Source of the DNA: JBKQVT01 sp963727245
GTDB taxonomy: Bacteria > Planctomycetota > Planctomycetia > Pirellulales > Thermoguttaceae
Assembly: GCA_963727245.1 (NCBI GenBank)
Contig: CAVSFO010000016.1
Location: 1 to 64,000 of the forward strand
Direction: 5' to 3'
Length of the DNA stretch: 64,000 nt
Each line of letters opens with the position of its first letter. The stretch's first letter is position 1. Below, piece after piece: positions 46,441 through 54,606 of this stretch. The notes beneath the pieces are model-generated. The model did no database searches. It was not told the origin of the DNA and saw only the letters and a program-made list of their open reading frames with translations. The translations under genes and the position numbers were made by a program.

Positions 46441-47085
46441 CGTGGTGGATCCTCTAAGGTTTTGGCATGTGGCGATTTACCGCCATTTTCCGTCGCCGCG
46501 TTCCAAAGCAAAACCCCTCCCGGTGGGTTACGAGCACCCGCTCCCCGCCCGTATTGTACTGCACAAAAAAGGAATTCGCGATTGGATCTTGCCCGGGGGG
46601 ACAGCCGGCCTCTACTGCTAAAGATGCGCACAGGCGGGTCATTTTTGCAGACGACGGTGCAGGCCGGCGGCGGTTTTCACCGGGTTTGCTTGGCTGCCTC
46701 TTCGACCGAGAAAAGGGGACACGGAGATTCAGGGCAGGAAATGAGGCAGATCAGCGATCTCCCAGCCCCTCCTAGTGACCAAAGGCGTTTCCCCCGTTGC
46801 TCATGCAACGATTCGACCGGCCGCCGCTGGCCCCGGATCGTGGCGGACCGTCAGCCGAAGAGGCGCCCTGCGACTGAAGATCGACAAGATCGCGTCTGAC
46901 GTGCGCGGCTGTGGCGGTAGCGGGATCACGCGCGGCGCGTCAGAGCCGGGGGCGAAGCTCGCTGGCGTGACGATAGGAGTCGAGGGTCCGGGCCGCCATC
47001 CGATCCCAGCCGAGAACCGCCCCGGCTCTTGCCCGCCCACGCGCGGCCAGCTCGCGCGCCGCGAGGCCTCAGCGCCCGAGCAGCG
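46441..47085. other. Gene-poor interval with family F repeat
   Basis: I see no supportable gene. ORFs on both strands are short, overlap each other and lack ribosome binding sites. The family F repeat, copy 2, lies at 46710-46776 (AAAAGGGGACACGGAGATTC, GGCAGGAAATGAGGCAGATC, AGCGATCTCCC). The transcription start of the CsgG/SHD1 gene must lie at the left end of this interval. Confidence 0.6.
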
Positions 47086-47541
47086 TCACAAAGACATCTT
47101 GAAGACGTAATAAGGAAATGAATTGAACTTTTCGGTGGCGACTTTCTTGAAGCCAAATTTTGGATAATAGTCCAGCAAACCGTACTGTTGGAAAGACTCG
47201 ACTACAAGGGATGTGGCTCCGTTTTCTTTCGCGTGTCCAATGGCAAATTCAATCAGCAGTTTCCCCAACCCGCTCTTTTGCCTTGCGGGGTCGACCGCTA
47301 ATGCGTCAATAAAACCTGTCTTGGATGCACCAAAGAACCCTCTCTTCGATTCAACAAAAGTGGAGATGATCGCGACAACTTTGCCCTCCAGTTCAAGAAC
47401 ATAATACTTGCCCTCCGCAATCCCCTGTTCGATGTAATCTTTTTGGTCCCATCTGAATTCGGGAATATCAAGCGTCAAAACGCCGCTGATTCGCTGGATA
47501 TCGTCTACGTCTGTTTTCTCGGCAGGACGAAGAGACGTCAT
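47086..47541 (-). CDS. GNAT-family N-acetyltransferase, AT-richer than its neighbours
   Basis: The protein has 151 residues. The acetyl-CoA-binding motif A is ALAVDPARQKSGLGKLLIEF (RxxGxG/A form), motif B is VVESFQQYGLLDYYPKFGFK. The substrate is unknown. AAAGGAGTG lies nine bases before ATG 47541 and fixes the start. Codon third positions are visibly AT-richer (AAA, AAT, TTT, GAA are frequent) than in all neighbouring genes, which are GC-rich, pointing to recent acquisition. It has no operon partner; the flanking regions are gene-poor. Upstream (47542-48061) I see nothing coding. Confidence 0.88.
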   Translation of the reverse strand: MTSLRPAEKTDVDDIQRISGVLTLDIPEFRWDQKDYIEQGIAEGKYYVLELEGKVVAIISTFVESKRGFFGASKTGFIDALAVDPARQKSGLGKLLIEFAIGHAKENGATSLVVESFQQYGLLDYYPKFGFKKVATEKFNSFPYYVFKMSL

Positions 47542-48061
47542 CGAACAACACTCCTTTCCAACCCGGGAGCACGTGGAAGTCGCGATAATCGGCCGTCTTC
47601 TCACGACTGTTAATCCTTCGCAATAGGCGAGAGTGGGATACCGGGACACACCACTATAATCGTAGCTTACCACACGAAATCCGCCGCAAGATTACAAAAA
47701 AGTATCGCCGTATTTGGCTGCGTTTCGCAAGGCGGGCGCATGGCAGGACCGGGCCGGTCAGTTATCCCGGGGTGCCTGGCCGCCCGCCAGACGCAAGCCA
47801 AGGCGAAGAACTGCCAGCGGAATGAAACAGCGGCCAGAGGGGCGTCGGCAAGGATTCCGGCGAGCCGGCAGAGCGCATCAAAAGTGGTAATGCCCCGTGG
47901 GGCCCGGCGATTGACACCCGGAGGCGGTCTTGCTAGGATTCTACCTGGACTCCGCGGGCAACCAGCACGCACGTCTTTCGGCACAGACACCTGTACCGCC
48001 TGAGTGCTCTGTCGTTCTGCCTGCGGCGGGCGCGGCGATCTCGTAGCAGGGTCCCTCGCAC

Positions 48062-49030
48062 ATGACGACTCGTTCGACAGAAATCAGCGTGACGGCGCCG
48101 GTCGGCCAGGCCCTCGACTGGGTGAAGCGGATGCTGTTCCAGCCGTTCGACCTCGGCAAGTGGTTCGTCATCGGCTTCTGTGCGTGGCTGGCCGGCCTGG
48201 GTGAATCCGGCACTAGCTTCCACGGCGGCGGCGGTTCGGGCGGGGGCGGGGGCGGTCCGTCGGGCAACGCACAGAGCTTCCGCGATCTCATGGACCAGGC
48301 CACGCACTACCTGATGCAGAACCTCCACTGGATCGTGCCGCTGGTGGCGACCTTGCTGGTCCTGGGGCTGGCGTTGGGGATCCTGCTGCTGTGGCTCAAC
48401 AGCCGGGGGAAGTTCATGTTCCTGCACTGCGTGGCCTTGGACCGGGCGGAGGTCACGCGGCCGTGGCACGAACTGGCGCCCCAAGGCAACAGCCTGTTCT
48501 GGTTCCGGCTCGTGCTGGGATTGATCGCAGTGCCCCTGTTCCTGCCGCTGCTGGCAGGCATCCTCTTCGTCATCGGGCAGATGCTCTATCGCGGCAGCGC
48601 CGAGTCGGGCGGCATCGTGCTGGCAGTCGGGCTGGGGCTTGTGCTTCTCGTCCTCGCGGTTTGCTTCGGCCTGATCGACAAGTTTACCGTGGATTTCGTG
48701 GTGCCGATCATGTTTCTGCGCCGCACGAAATGCACGATCGCCTGGAGGGAGTTTCTCGGCCTGCTCGGCGGCAACGCCGGGCACTTCACGCTCTACGTGC
48801 TGTTCCAACTTGTGCTGGCGATGGCGATCGGGCTCGTGGTGATAGCCGCGGTCATCGTGACCTGTTGCTGCGCCGGCTGCCTGATGATGCTGCCCTACAT
48901 CGGCACGGTGGTGTTGCTGCCGGTGCTGGTGTTCGAGCGCTCGTATTCGCTTTACTATCTCGGGCAGTTCGGCCCGGCCTACGCCGTATTTCCGTCCGCG
49001 TCGGCCGCTGGGACCGGATTGCCGGGTTAG
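48062..49030 (+). CDS. Polytopic membrane protein, function unknown
   Basis: The protein has 322 residues. The N-terminal amphipathic region (VGQALDWVKRMLFQPFDLGK, WFVIGFCAWLAGLG) is followed by a Gly-rich loop (HGGGGSGGGGGGPSG), then hydrophobic segments around residues 95-120, 155-180, 190-215 and 240-290, with a cysteine cluster VTCCCAGCLMM. The arrangement resembles DUF4013/DUF7544-like membrane proteins, but I cannot name a family with confidence. No clear ribosome binding site precedes ATG 48062. It converges on the AbiE toxin gene, 43 bases apart. Confidence 0.7.
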   Translation: MTTRSTEISVTAPVGQALDWVKRMLFQPFDLGKWFVIGFCAWLAGLGESGTSFHGGGGSGGGGGGPSGNAQSFRDLMDQATHYLMQNLHWIVPLVATLLVLGLALGILLLWLNSRGKFMFLHCVALDRAEVTRPWHELAPQGNSLFWFRLVLGLIAVPLFLPLLAGILFVIGQMLYRGSAESGGIVLAVGLGLVLLVLAVCFGLIDKFTVDFVVPIMFLRRTKCTIAWREFLGLLGGNAGHFTLYVLFQLVLAMAIGLVVIAAVIVTCCCAGCLMMLPYIGTVVLLPVLVFERSYSLYYLGQFGPAYAVFPSASAAGTGLPG

Positions 49031-49073
49031 GCCGCGCTCCGCCGCGCATAGGTCTCGGCCCGTTGCCAACGGA

Positions 49074-50107
49074 TCATCGCGCATTCACTTGGCGTTCGAT
49101 TTCCCGTAGCACTTCGAGCAGGTGCTCGAACGCTGGCCGTTCGCCGAAGATCATCTCCTTCATATTCCGGTAGTCCTGCTCCAATTCCGTCAGGCGGGAG
49201 TACGGAGGCACGATTCGGAGCGTGCCCGGCTTGGCGTCCTTGTACTGCGCCAGGCCGCCGGGAAGAATATTTCCTTGTGCTGGGCGACCTTCAGCAACAG
49301 GTCGATGTTCTTGACAGCGGCCTTTCCCCTCTCGTGCTCATACAACCGCACCACGTCGTAATAATGCCGCGATTGCCGATTCCGGAACTTTTTGGCCGCC
49401 GGGGCGTGATACCACATGTGCAACAGGGTTACCTTCTCCCAGAACGTCCGCTCGGCGGCCAAGGCGAGCACCTTGCACCCTGGTTCTTTGAACGCATCGG
49501 GGAAATCCGCCGCCGCGTAGGGTGAGACAGCCGCCTCTTCCGTCGGCCAGTGGTCCGACCGCGCCCCAATCTCCAGTTGCACGACTGGCCGGATATAGGT
49601 CGGCTCAGTGGCGGGACGAGCGTGAACGCCGGATGGGTAGCGGAACAGCAGCGTCTGACCGTCTGGGTCGTCATCGGCAAGTTTCAAGCCCCACCTCGTC
49701 GAGGGCGGTTCACCCAGGGCCTTGCTGAAGACGGCCACGAGTTGAGGCAAGAATCGTTCGCGAACGACCCTCCGGCATGTTTCGGCCAGCAGTTCCAGGC
49801 CATGCTTGCGCTCCGTTCCCGTGGCAGCGTTGAACGCGCTTTCCTCCATGAAACCCAACCCGGCTCGGTTGAACGACAGATCCACGTCTTCCGAAAACCG
49901 CTCGATAATCTCAAATGCCTTGGAAAGCGAGGTGCCGCCCTTGAAGAGCAATTTTGCGGGCGGCTCGGACAGGGTAAACAGTCGCTTGAGTGCCCAGCAG
50001 ACCCAGAAGTCCTTCTCGATCATTTCAGAGGTCAGTCCCCGACCGGTGCCGGTGGCCACGAACAGGTCAGCCCGGTCTGCGGCCGGTAGCCGGGCAACGT
50101 CATCCAT
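49074..50107 (-). CDS. AbiEii-like nucleotidyltransferase toxin (frameshifted)
   Basis: About 344 residues after joining two frames. The nucleotidyltransferase core is LFKGGTSLSKAFEIIERFSE-DVDLSF: GGTS plus the D-x-D metal site. This is the DUF1814/AbiEii/AbiGii toxin of type IV toxin-antitoxin systems, known in several cases to modify tRNA 3' ends and so cause abortive infection or growth arrest. After EIFFP the frame changes at about 49257-49264, where one base seems missing in the C/G run; the continuation GTLRIVPPYSRLTELEQDYR, NMKEMIFGERPAFEHLLEVL is the normal family C terminus and ends at 49074. Its ATG overlaps the antitoxin stop by eight bases, so the operon is coupled. Confidence 0.9.
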
Positions 50108-50741
50108 GACTCACCGCCTCCGCTTGGTCCCCGGCGATCTTCCGCACTGCGTCCATGATCCAGTCGGTCGTATAGCGGGCATCGTGCAACAGCTTGCACC
50201 GACTCCTGGGAGATAGGCAGTTGCGGACTCGACCGATGACGGTTGAATCAACCGCGTCCTTGCCGAGGTGCCGCAGCGCCTGCAACACCATCGCGCTGGT
50301 TCGGTTCCCGACCGGCAGTTCCTTGGGAGGCACGTGCTTCACCACCACGACGCAATCGCCGATCCGCACCTGGCGGCTTCGGCCGTCGGTGAGATACACG
50401 GGCGTGGCGGGAACCTGCGTCGAAAGCCCGAGGCGGTTTGCGGCCGTTGCTCCGGAGGGAGCGATTCGGCTCCCAGTCTGACGGGCAAGGGCGTCCGCAA
50501 TCTCATCGAAATCTGGTGGAATGTCGATGCCGAGCCGCTTGTTGATCTTCGGGTAGTAGTACAGGCCGCGGCCGAGCCGCTGCACCGTCTCTGCCTTGGC
50601 AAGCCGCGACAGGGCCTTATCGACCGCCTCGCGGCTGCCGAGGCCCAGAAAATCCTTTGGCGTGAACACCTTACCGCGCCTCTGGCGGCGAAGGCGATCA
50701 ACGATTGCGGCCTGAATGCTTACGCTGCTATCTCGGATCAT
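50100..50741 (-). CDS. DUF6088/AbiEi-type antitoxin
   Basis: The protein has 213 residues. The N-terminal winged helix, VDRLRRQRRGKVFTPKDFLG, LGSREAVDKALSRLAKAETV, QRLGRGLYYYPKINKRLG, is the AbiEi/DUF6088 DNA-binding domain; the C-terminal half (TPVYLTDGRSRQVRIGDCVV, VVKHVPPKELPVGNRTSAMV) is the antitoxin domain. It represses its own operon and neutralises the AbiEii-type toxin encoded 8 bases inside its 3' end. The palindrome at 50743-50768 lies immediately upstream of ATG 50741 and is the likely operator, so the message would have almost no leader or start within it. Confidence 0.9.
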   Translation of the reverse strand: MIRDSSVSIQAAIVDRLRRQRRGKVFTPKDFLGLGSREAVDKALSRLAKAETVQRLGRGLYYYPKINKRLGIDIPPDFDEIADALARQTGSRIAPSGATAANRLGLSTQVPATPVYLTDGRSRQVRIGDCVVVVKHVPPKELPVGNRTSAMVLQALRHLGKDAVDSTVIGRVRNCLSPRSRCKLLHDARYTTDWIMDAVRKIAGDQAEAVSHG

Positions 50742-50742
50742 G

Positions 50743-50768
50743 TCAGAAAAGTGTACACCTTTTTCTGA
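50743..50768. promoter_or_regulatory. Palindromic operator of the AbiE toxin-antitoxin operon
   Basis: TCAGAAAAGTGTACACCTTTTTCTGA is 26 bases; to respect the length rule its halves are TCAGAAAAGTGTA and CACCTTTTTCTGA. They are inverted repeats with a GTGTACAC centre and one base slip in the A/T runs. The position one base from the antitoxin start codon, and the AT-rich arms with TTTTTCTGA, fit a promoter-overlapping operator bound by the antitoxin's winged helix. Confidence 0.7.
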
Positions 50769-50865
50769 CGGAAGGCAAGGCTGGAATCGGGAGTTGTGAA
50801 CGGACAATATTCGCGGGTCCACGGCCGTTTGCCGGACGTCGATCTTTCCGCACCCCGGAATTCAA

Positions 50866-50945
50866 GCGACATGCGGTTTGCGAAGGCCCACCAGAAGCTG
50901 CACGACCTTGTCCCGCCCAACGGCGAGAAATGCGGGCTGGCCCGT
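50866..50945. repeat. Dispersed repeat, family H, copy 2
   Basis: GCGGTTTGCGAAGGCCCACC and AGAAGCTGCACGACCTTGTC match, with about ten differences, the reverse complement of 10747-10820. It lies between the AbiE operon and the HEPN-like gene. Confidence 0.7.
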
Positions 50946-51021
50946 CGGCTTTCCGGAATTCGCCAGGTTCCGCCTGACTGCCTCGACTTGCTTTGGGGGC
51001 GCATCGTTTCCCAGGCGGAAG

Positions 51022-51104
51022 AAGGGAACGTCACCGATACTGAGGCTCGGGGCAGGAACTCAGATAAATCAGTGGTTTCCCGTCTTCGGTGCCTGCCCCC
51101 TTTT
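51022..51104. repeat. Dispersed repeat, family F, copy 3
   Basis: AAGGGAACGTCACCGATACT, GGGGCAGGAACTCAGATAAA and TCAGTGGTTTCCCGTCTTCG resemble the other F copies. It runs into the 3' end of the HEPN-like gene, whose last residues are encoded by the repeat. Confidence 0.6.
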
Positions 51105-52028
51105 TCCCCCAGCATGGTCTCGCCGAGGTGCATTTGGCTTGCCAGTGACGACCTCAGTGAGGGCCGTGATGACGTGCTTGCGTTCGTATCCCTCGAGGTC
51201 ATACGGGGCAGGAGTCGTTCTTTCAAGCAGGGTCATGACTTCGCGAAGCAAGCTCGGCGAGAAGGTGGTCAGCCGGGCATACCTGACGTCAATCGCGCCA
51301 TCTCCGCACAACTCTAGAAGTGAAATCGATGGCGTTTCCTTACGGTTCACGAATACTCCGGTTTGGCCAACCGCCCCGAGGCGACCGAAGTAGAATTCTT
51401 GCACATCCAAAAGAGTCTTCTTGCGACGCCCTTTTTGAATCGGGCGCCCAGAAGCGCACCGCGCTTCGCCACCACGGGCGATTTCAAGGGGGCCGTAGTA
51501 GATATTGGATCGCTCGGGGGAATATGTATGCTGAGCGTTTCGAACAAAGAGGCGTGCCAACTGGTATGCGTGTCTTGCAGACTTCAGATCAACGCCCTGG
51601 TATTCGTGAACCGCACGATTACGCGGCTCGAAGAGCACATCGCGAAACAGTGACGTTCCGGTCGACAGCAGCCCTTCTGCATCAAGAGCATCGAGCTTCT
51701 CTTCCGCGCCAGCGTGGGGGCGGAGCGTGAAGCCGAGGTACGAACTTTCAAGATACCAATCCAGAAGGCATTCGACTGCCATCTTGCAGATAACGGTCGC
51801 GGTAAATGCCTTCCTCTGGGCAACGCCCTCCGCACCAACGCTAGGTGCCGTGGCCTCCGCGAGCTCAGCCTGGGCCCACTCAAGAAGCACGGCAGGACCG
51901 AGCCCAGGGGCACGAACGGATCCGACAATTTTCTTGTCGAAGGACAGCGTACGGACAGCGTCGCGAAGATCCTCGGGCTTTACCTCGGCACGTCCCACAA
52001 CACCGATGCGGATTGTTGTTATCTGCAT
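51069..52028 (-). CDS. HEPN-like protein of unknown function
   Basis: The protein has 319 residues. The middle contains FTATVICKMAVECLLDWYLE and, 50 residues later, DVLFEPRNRAVHEYQGVDLK. The R-N-R-A-V-H motif (R-x4-H) flanked by helices fits the HEPN domain, whose members are often RNases in toxin-antitoxin, abortive-infection and CRISPR systems. The N-terminal 60 residues (IGVVGRAEVKPEDLRDAVRT) and C-terminal 110 residues (FYFGRLGAVGQTGVFVNRKE) are unfamiliar. GGAGGTC seven bases before ATG 52028 fixes the start. The C-terminal tail (DHAGGKRGQAPKTGNH) is encoded within a dispersed repeat and is probably not original. It lies 328 bases from the AbiE operon on the same strand. No relative can be named with certainty. 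Confidence 0.62.
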   Translation of the reverse strand: MQITTIRIGVVGRAEVKPEDLRDAVRTLSFDKKIVGSVRAPGLGPAVLLEWAQAELAEATAPSVGAEGVAQRKAFTATVICKMAVECLLDWYLESSYLGFTLRPHAGAEEKLDALDAEGLLSTGTSLFRDVLFEPRNRAVHEYQGVDLKSARHAYQLARLFVRNAQHTYSPERSNIYYGPLEIARGGEARCASGRPIQKGRRKKTLLDVQEFYFGRLGAVGQTGVFVNRKETPSISLLELCGDGAIDVRYARLTTFSPSLLREVMTLLERTTPAPYDLEGYERKHVITALTEVVTGKPNAPRRDHAGGKRGQAPKTGNH

Positions 52029-52109
52029 TAAGTTGACCTCCGGAGCTTTCGGCTACCAGCGCCCTGACAACCAATTATCGGGCGGAAAAACGGCAAAAGA
52101 AAGGGGGTA

Positions 52110-52172
52110 GAAAAAGGGGCGTCACCGATATTTGGGGCGGGAAATGAGACAGGTCGGTCGCGTCCCCTTCAC
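52110..52172. repeat. Dispersed repeat, family F, copy 4
   Basis: AAAAAGGGGCGTCACCGATA, TTTGGGGCGGGAAATGAGAC and AGGTCGGTCGCGTCCCCTTC form an imperfect inverted repeat. With copy 3 it brackets the HEPN-like gene. The rest of 52029-52585 shows nothing coding that I can support. Confidence 0.7.
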
Positions 52173-52585
52173 CGGTGAGAAAGCGCCCCCCTTCTCAGAA
52201 CGCTTCAACGATCCAATCAATCAGTGCCGGCCAAGAATCTGGGACGGAGGTGATTTCGGCCAAGGGCGATTCTTTTGGCGCTCATCCCGTGCGTGAATTG
52301 CCGCACGGCTGACACAGCCGTGGCACGCGACGAGTAATCCGGGCTCGGCGACATCGGCCCCTGCGGCGCTGCCGGCGGGCAACATCGCGTCGCGGTTTGG
52401 CAACATCGCTGCCGGGTCCGACGCGACGGCCCCTTCAAGATGGCTTTTCTCCCCTCGCCGTAACGTGCTCCTCTAAAAGAACTTACGGCATCTGATTCCC
52501 GCCCGCCGCTGCCCCCGCCAGCGCGGCGCGCCGTTTGCTTTATCCCTTGCCGATCATCCCATTGCCATCGACGCGAGATATCCTG

Positions 52586-53410
52586 ATGGTGAACGCCGCA
52601 GCGCAATGCCAATTCCAGAACGACGATCCTTCCGGCACAAACGTGACAACCGTCACGCCGCCGCTGCCCTCCGCCAATCCTCGCCCCGGGCGACACGTCG
52701 GCCAGCGGCCATCGCCGCGACGGATTGCCATCGCCAGGCCGCGGCTGATGTCGCTCATCCCCCACGCCCTCAACAGCGGCGCTCCCTTCGTGCCGGCCGC
52801 AGGAAACCTCTCGGCAACCTATCGCCTGGCCAAGCGGGCCTTCGACCTGCTCGGCGCCGCCGCGCTGTTGGTGCTGCTGGGGCCGCTCATGCTGGCGGTG
52901 CTGGCCGTGCTCTCGGTCACTACCCGCGGCAAGCCGTTGTATTGTCAACGTCGCGTGGGCTACCGAGGCCGCATCTTCCTCATGTTCAAGTTCCGCACCA
53001 TGCGTCCGGAGGCCGAGAAGATTCAGCGGCAGGTGAAAAACGAGTTGGACGGCCCGATTTTCAAGAACCGTCGCGATCCCCGCATCACCGGCATCGGCCG
53101 CCTCCTGCGCAAGACCAGCCTCGACGAGACGCCGCAATTGCTGCACGTCCTGCTGGGCCAGATGTCGCTGGTGGGCCCCCGCCCGCTGCCGGTCCACGAG
53201 GTGGCCCAATTCCGCGCCTGGCAGTGCCGCCGCCTGGCGGTCAAGCCGGGCCTGACCTGTCTCTGGCAGGTCAGCGGCCGCAGCGACATCGGCTTCGAAA
53301 ACTGGGTCCGCATGGACCTCTGGTATCTGCGCAACCAAAGCCTGTGGACGGATTGCAAGCTATTATTGCGTACCCCGCTCAGCGTGCTCAGCGGCCGGGG
53401 AGCGTATTGA
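52586..53410 (+). CDS. Undecaprenyl-phosphate sugar-1-phosphate transferase (polyprenol priming)
   Basis: The protein has 274 residues. After a polar N terminus (about 70 residues) there is one membrane segment (FDLLGAAALLVLLGPLMLAV) and the bacterial sugar transferase domain: YCQRRVGYRGRIFLMFKFRT-MR, KNRRDPRITGIGRLLRKTSL-DETPQLL, GQMSLVGPRPLPV, and GLTCLWQVSGRSDIGFENWV. It starts polysaccharide repeat-unit synthesis by linking a sugar 1-phosphate to undecaprenyl phosphate. The start ATG 52586 (GAGATAT upstream) is tentative; ATG 52748 is an alternative. The WecG-like gene follows 96 bases downstream. Confidence 0.92.
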   Translation: MVNAAAQCQFQNDDPSGTNVTTVTPPLPSANPRPGRHVGQRPSPRRIAIARPRLMSLIPHALNSGAPFVPAAGNLSATYRLAKRAFDLLGAAALLVLLGPLMLAVLAVLSVTTRGKPLYCQRRVGYRGRIFLMFKFRTMRPEAEKIQRQVKNELDGPIFKNRRDPRITGIGRLLRKTSLDETPQLLHVLLGQMSLVGPRPLPVHEVAQFRAWQCRRLAVKPGLTCLWQVSGRSDIGFENWVRMDLWYLRNQSLWTDCKLLLRTPLSVLSGRGAY

Positions 53411-53505
53411 AGAGGGATTTAGAGACTAGGGATTTAGAGATTAGGGATTTAGGGATTTAGGAAAAGATATCTCCTTTCCGCCTTCCGCCTTCCGCCTTAA
53501 TTTGA
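53411..53505 (+). repeat. Tandem AT-rich repeat and purine/pyrimidine tract
   Basis: GGGATTTAGAGA-type units (GGATTTAGAGACTAG, GGGATTTAGAGATTAG, GGGATTTAGGGATTTAGG) are followed by CTCCTTTCCGCCTTCCGCCT. No coding capacity. It separates the sugar transferase and WecG-like genes. Confidence 0.75.
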
Positions 53506-53506
53506 C

Positions 53507-54328
53507 ATGGCAACAGCAGACGAAAACCTGACCTCCATGTTGACCCTGGACCTGCCGGTGCTGCCGGAGACGCTCTCCGCGCGGCCGGCGGCAGACCGCA
53601 GGTTTTCGCTCTTGGGCGTGGACATCATCAACGTCACGCGGCAGCGGGCGCTGGCCCTGTTGACCCGCGTGATGCGAGAGCGGAGCGGGCCGGCGCAGAG
53701 CGTCTATTTCGTCAACGCCCACACGCTCAACCTGGCCGCCGCCGATCCGGCGTATCGCGACGTGCTCAACTCGGCCGACTACGTTTTCGGCGACGGCACC
53801 GGGGTCCGCTGGGCCGCCCGGCTGCACGGCCTCCGCGTCCGCGACAACCTCGTCGGCACCGACCTGGTGCCGCAGTTGCTCCGCCAGAACGCCGATCGAG
53901 GCTATCGCTATTTTCTCCTCGGCGGCTCCGGACCGGTCATTGCCCGGGCTGCTGCCACGGCGCAGCGGACCTTCGCGGGCTGGACCGCGGCGGGCTTCCA
54001 TCACGGTTATCTGTTCGACCGCCACTCGACCGCCGAGCTGCTCCGCCAAATCAACGACGCCCGGCCCGACGTGCTGCTGGTGGGCATGGGCAATCCGCTC
54101 CAGGAAAAGTGGATCCACCAGCATCGGCAGCAACTCGAAGTGCCCCTGTGCATCGGGGTCGGCGGCCTCTTCAATTACTGGGCCGGCGGCCTCCGCCGCG
54201 CGCCATGTTGGCTGCGTCGCTGCGGGGCCGAATGGCTGGGAATCCTCTGCCAACAGCCGCACAAGGCCCGCCGCTACCTGCTGGGCAATCCGCGGTTCCT
54301 CTGGCGGATCCTCCGCGACCGCCGCTAG
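53507..54328 (+). CDS. WecG/TagA/CpsF-family glycosyltransferase
   Basis: The protein has 273 residues. The signature blocks VYFVNAHTLNLAAADPAYRD-VLNSADYVFGDGTGVRWAAR, YRYFLLGGSGPVIARAAATA and ARPDVLLVGMGNPLQEKWIH are the GT26 family (WecG/TagA). It transfers a second sugar (N-acetylmannosamine type) onto a lipid-linked acceptor. The N-terminal 30 residues are variable. Its place after the priming transferase fits an early step of repeat-unit assembly. Start ATG 53507; no strong ribosome binding site. Confidence 0.92.
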   Translation: MATADENLTSMLTLDLPVLPETLSARPAADRRFSLLGVDIINVTRQRALALLTRVMRERSGPAQSVYFVNAHTLNLAAADPAYRDVLNSADYVFGDGTGVRWAARLHGLRVRDNLVGTDLVPQLLRQNADRGYRYFLLGGSGPVIARAAATAQRTFAGWTAAGFHHGYLFDRHSTAELLRQINDARPDVLLVGMGNPLQEKWIHQHRQQLEVPLCIGVGGLFNYWAGGLRRAPCWLRRCGAEWLGILCQQPHKARRYLLGNPRFLWRILRDRR

Positions 54329-54340
54329 CGGGGAATAGTC

Positions 54341-54523
54341 TGGGGACTGTCCCAATTTTCGTTCGACGAAAATGGGACTGTCCCCTTCTGGGCGGCGCGA
54401 GGGGGACAGACGGGTAGGTTATGCTTTAGCATAACATCTTGGAGGATAAGAGGTTCCGTTATGCTGAAGCATAACCTACGGCTCCCCTCACCCTAACCCT
54501 CTCCCGGAGGGAGAGGGGACCTC
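54341..54523. repeat. Three dispersed repeats: D (copy 4), C (copy 2), E (copy 2)
   Basis: 54341-54387: TGGGGACTGTCCCAATTTTC and GAAAATGGGACTGTCCCC, inverted (family D). 54414-54479: GTAGGTTATGCTTTAGCATA and TATGCTGAAGCATAACCTAC, inverted (family C). 54482-54523: CCCTCACCCTAACCCTCTCC followed by CGGAGGGAGAGGGGACC (family E). They lie side by side between the WecG-like and the sulfatase-like genes. Confidence 0.8.
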
Positions 54524-54606
54524 GAAACGCGCCGCTCATCGAACTGCATTCGGCATTCCCCCCCGCCCACTGCACCGCCCGCCCGCTGCCGACTACAATC
54601 GAGCGT

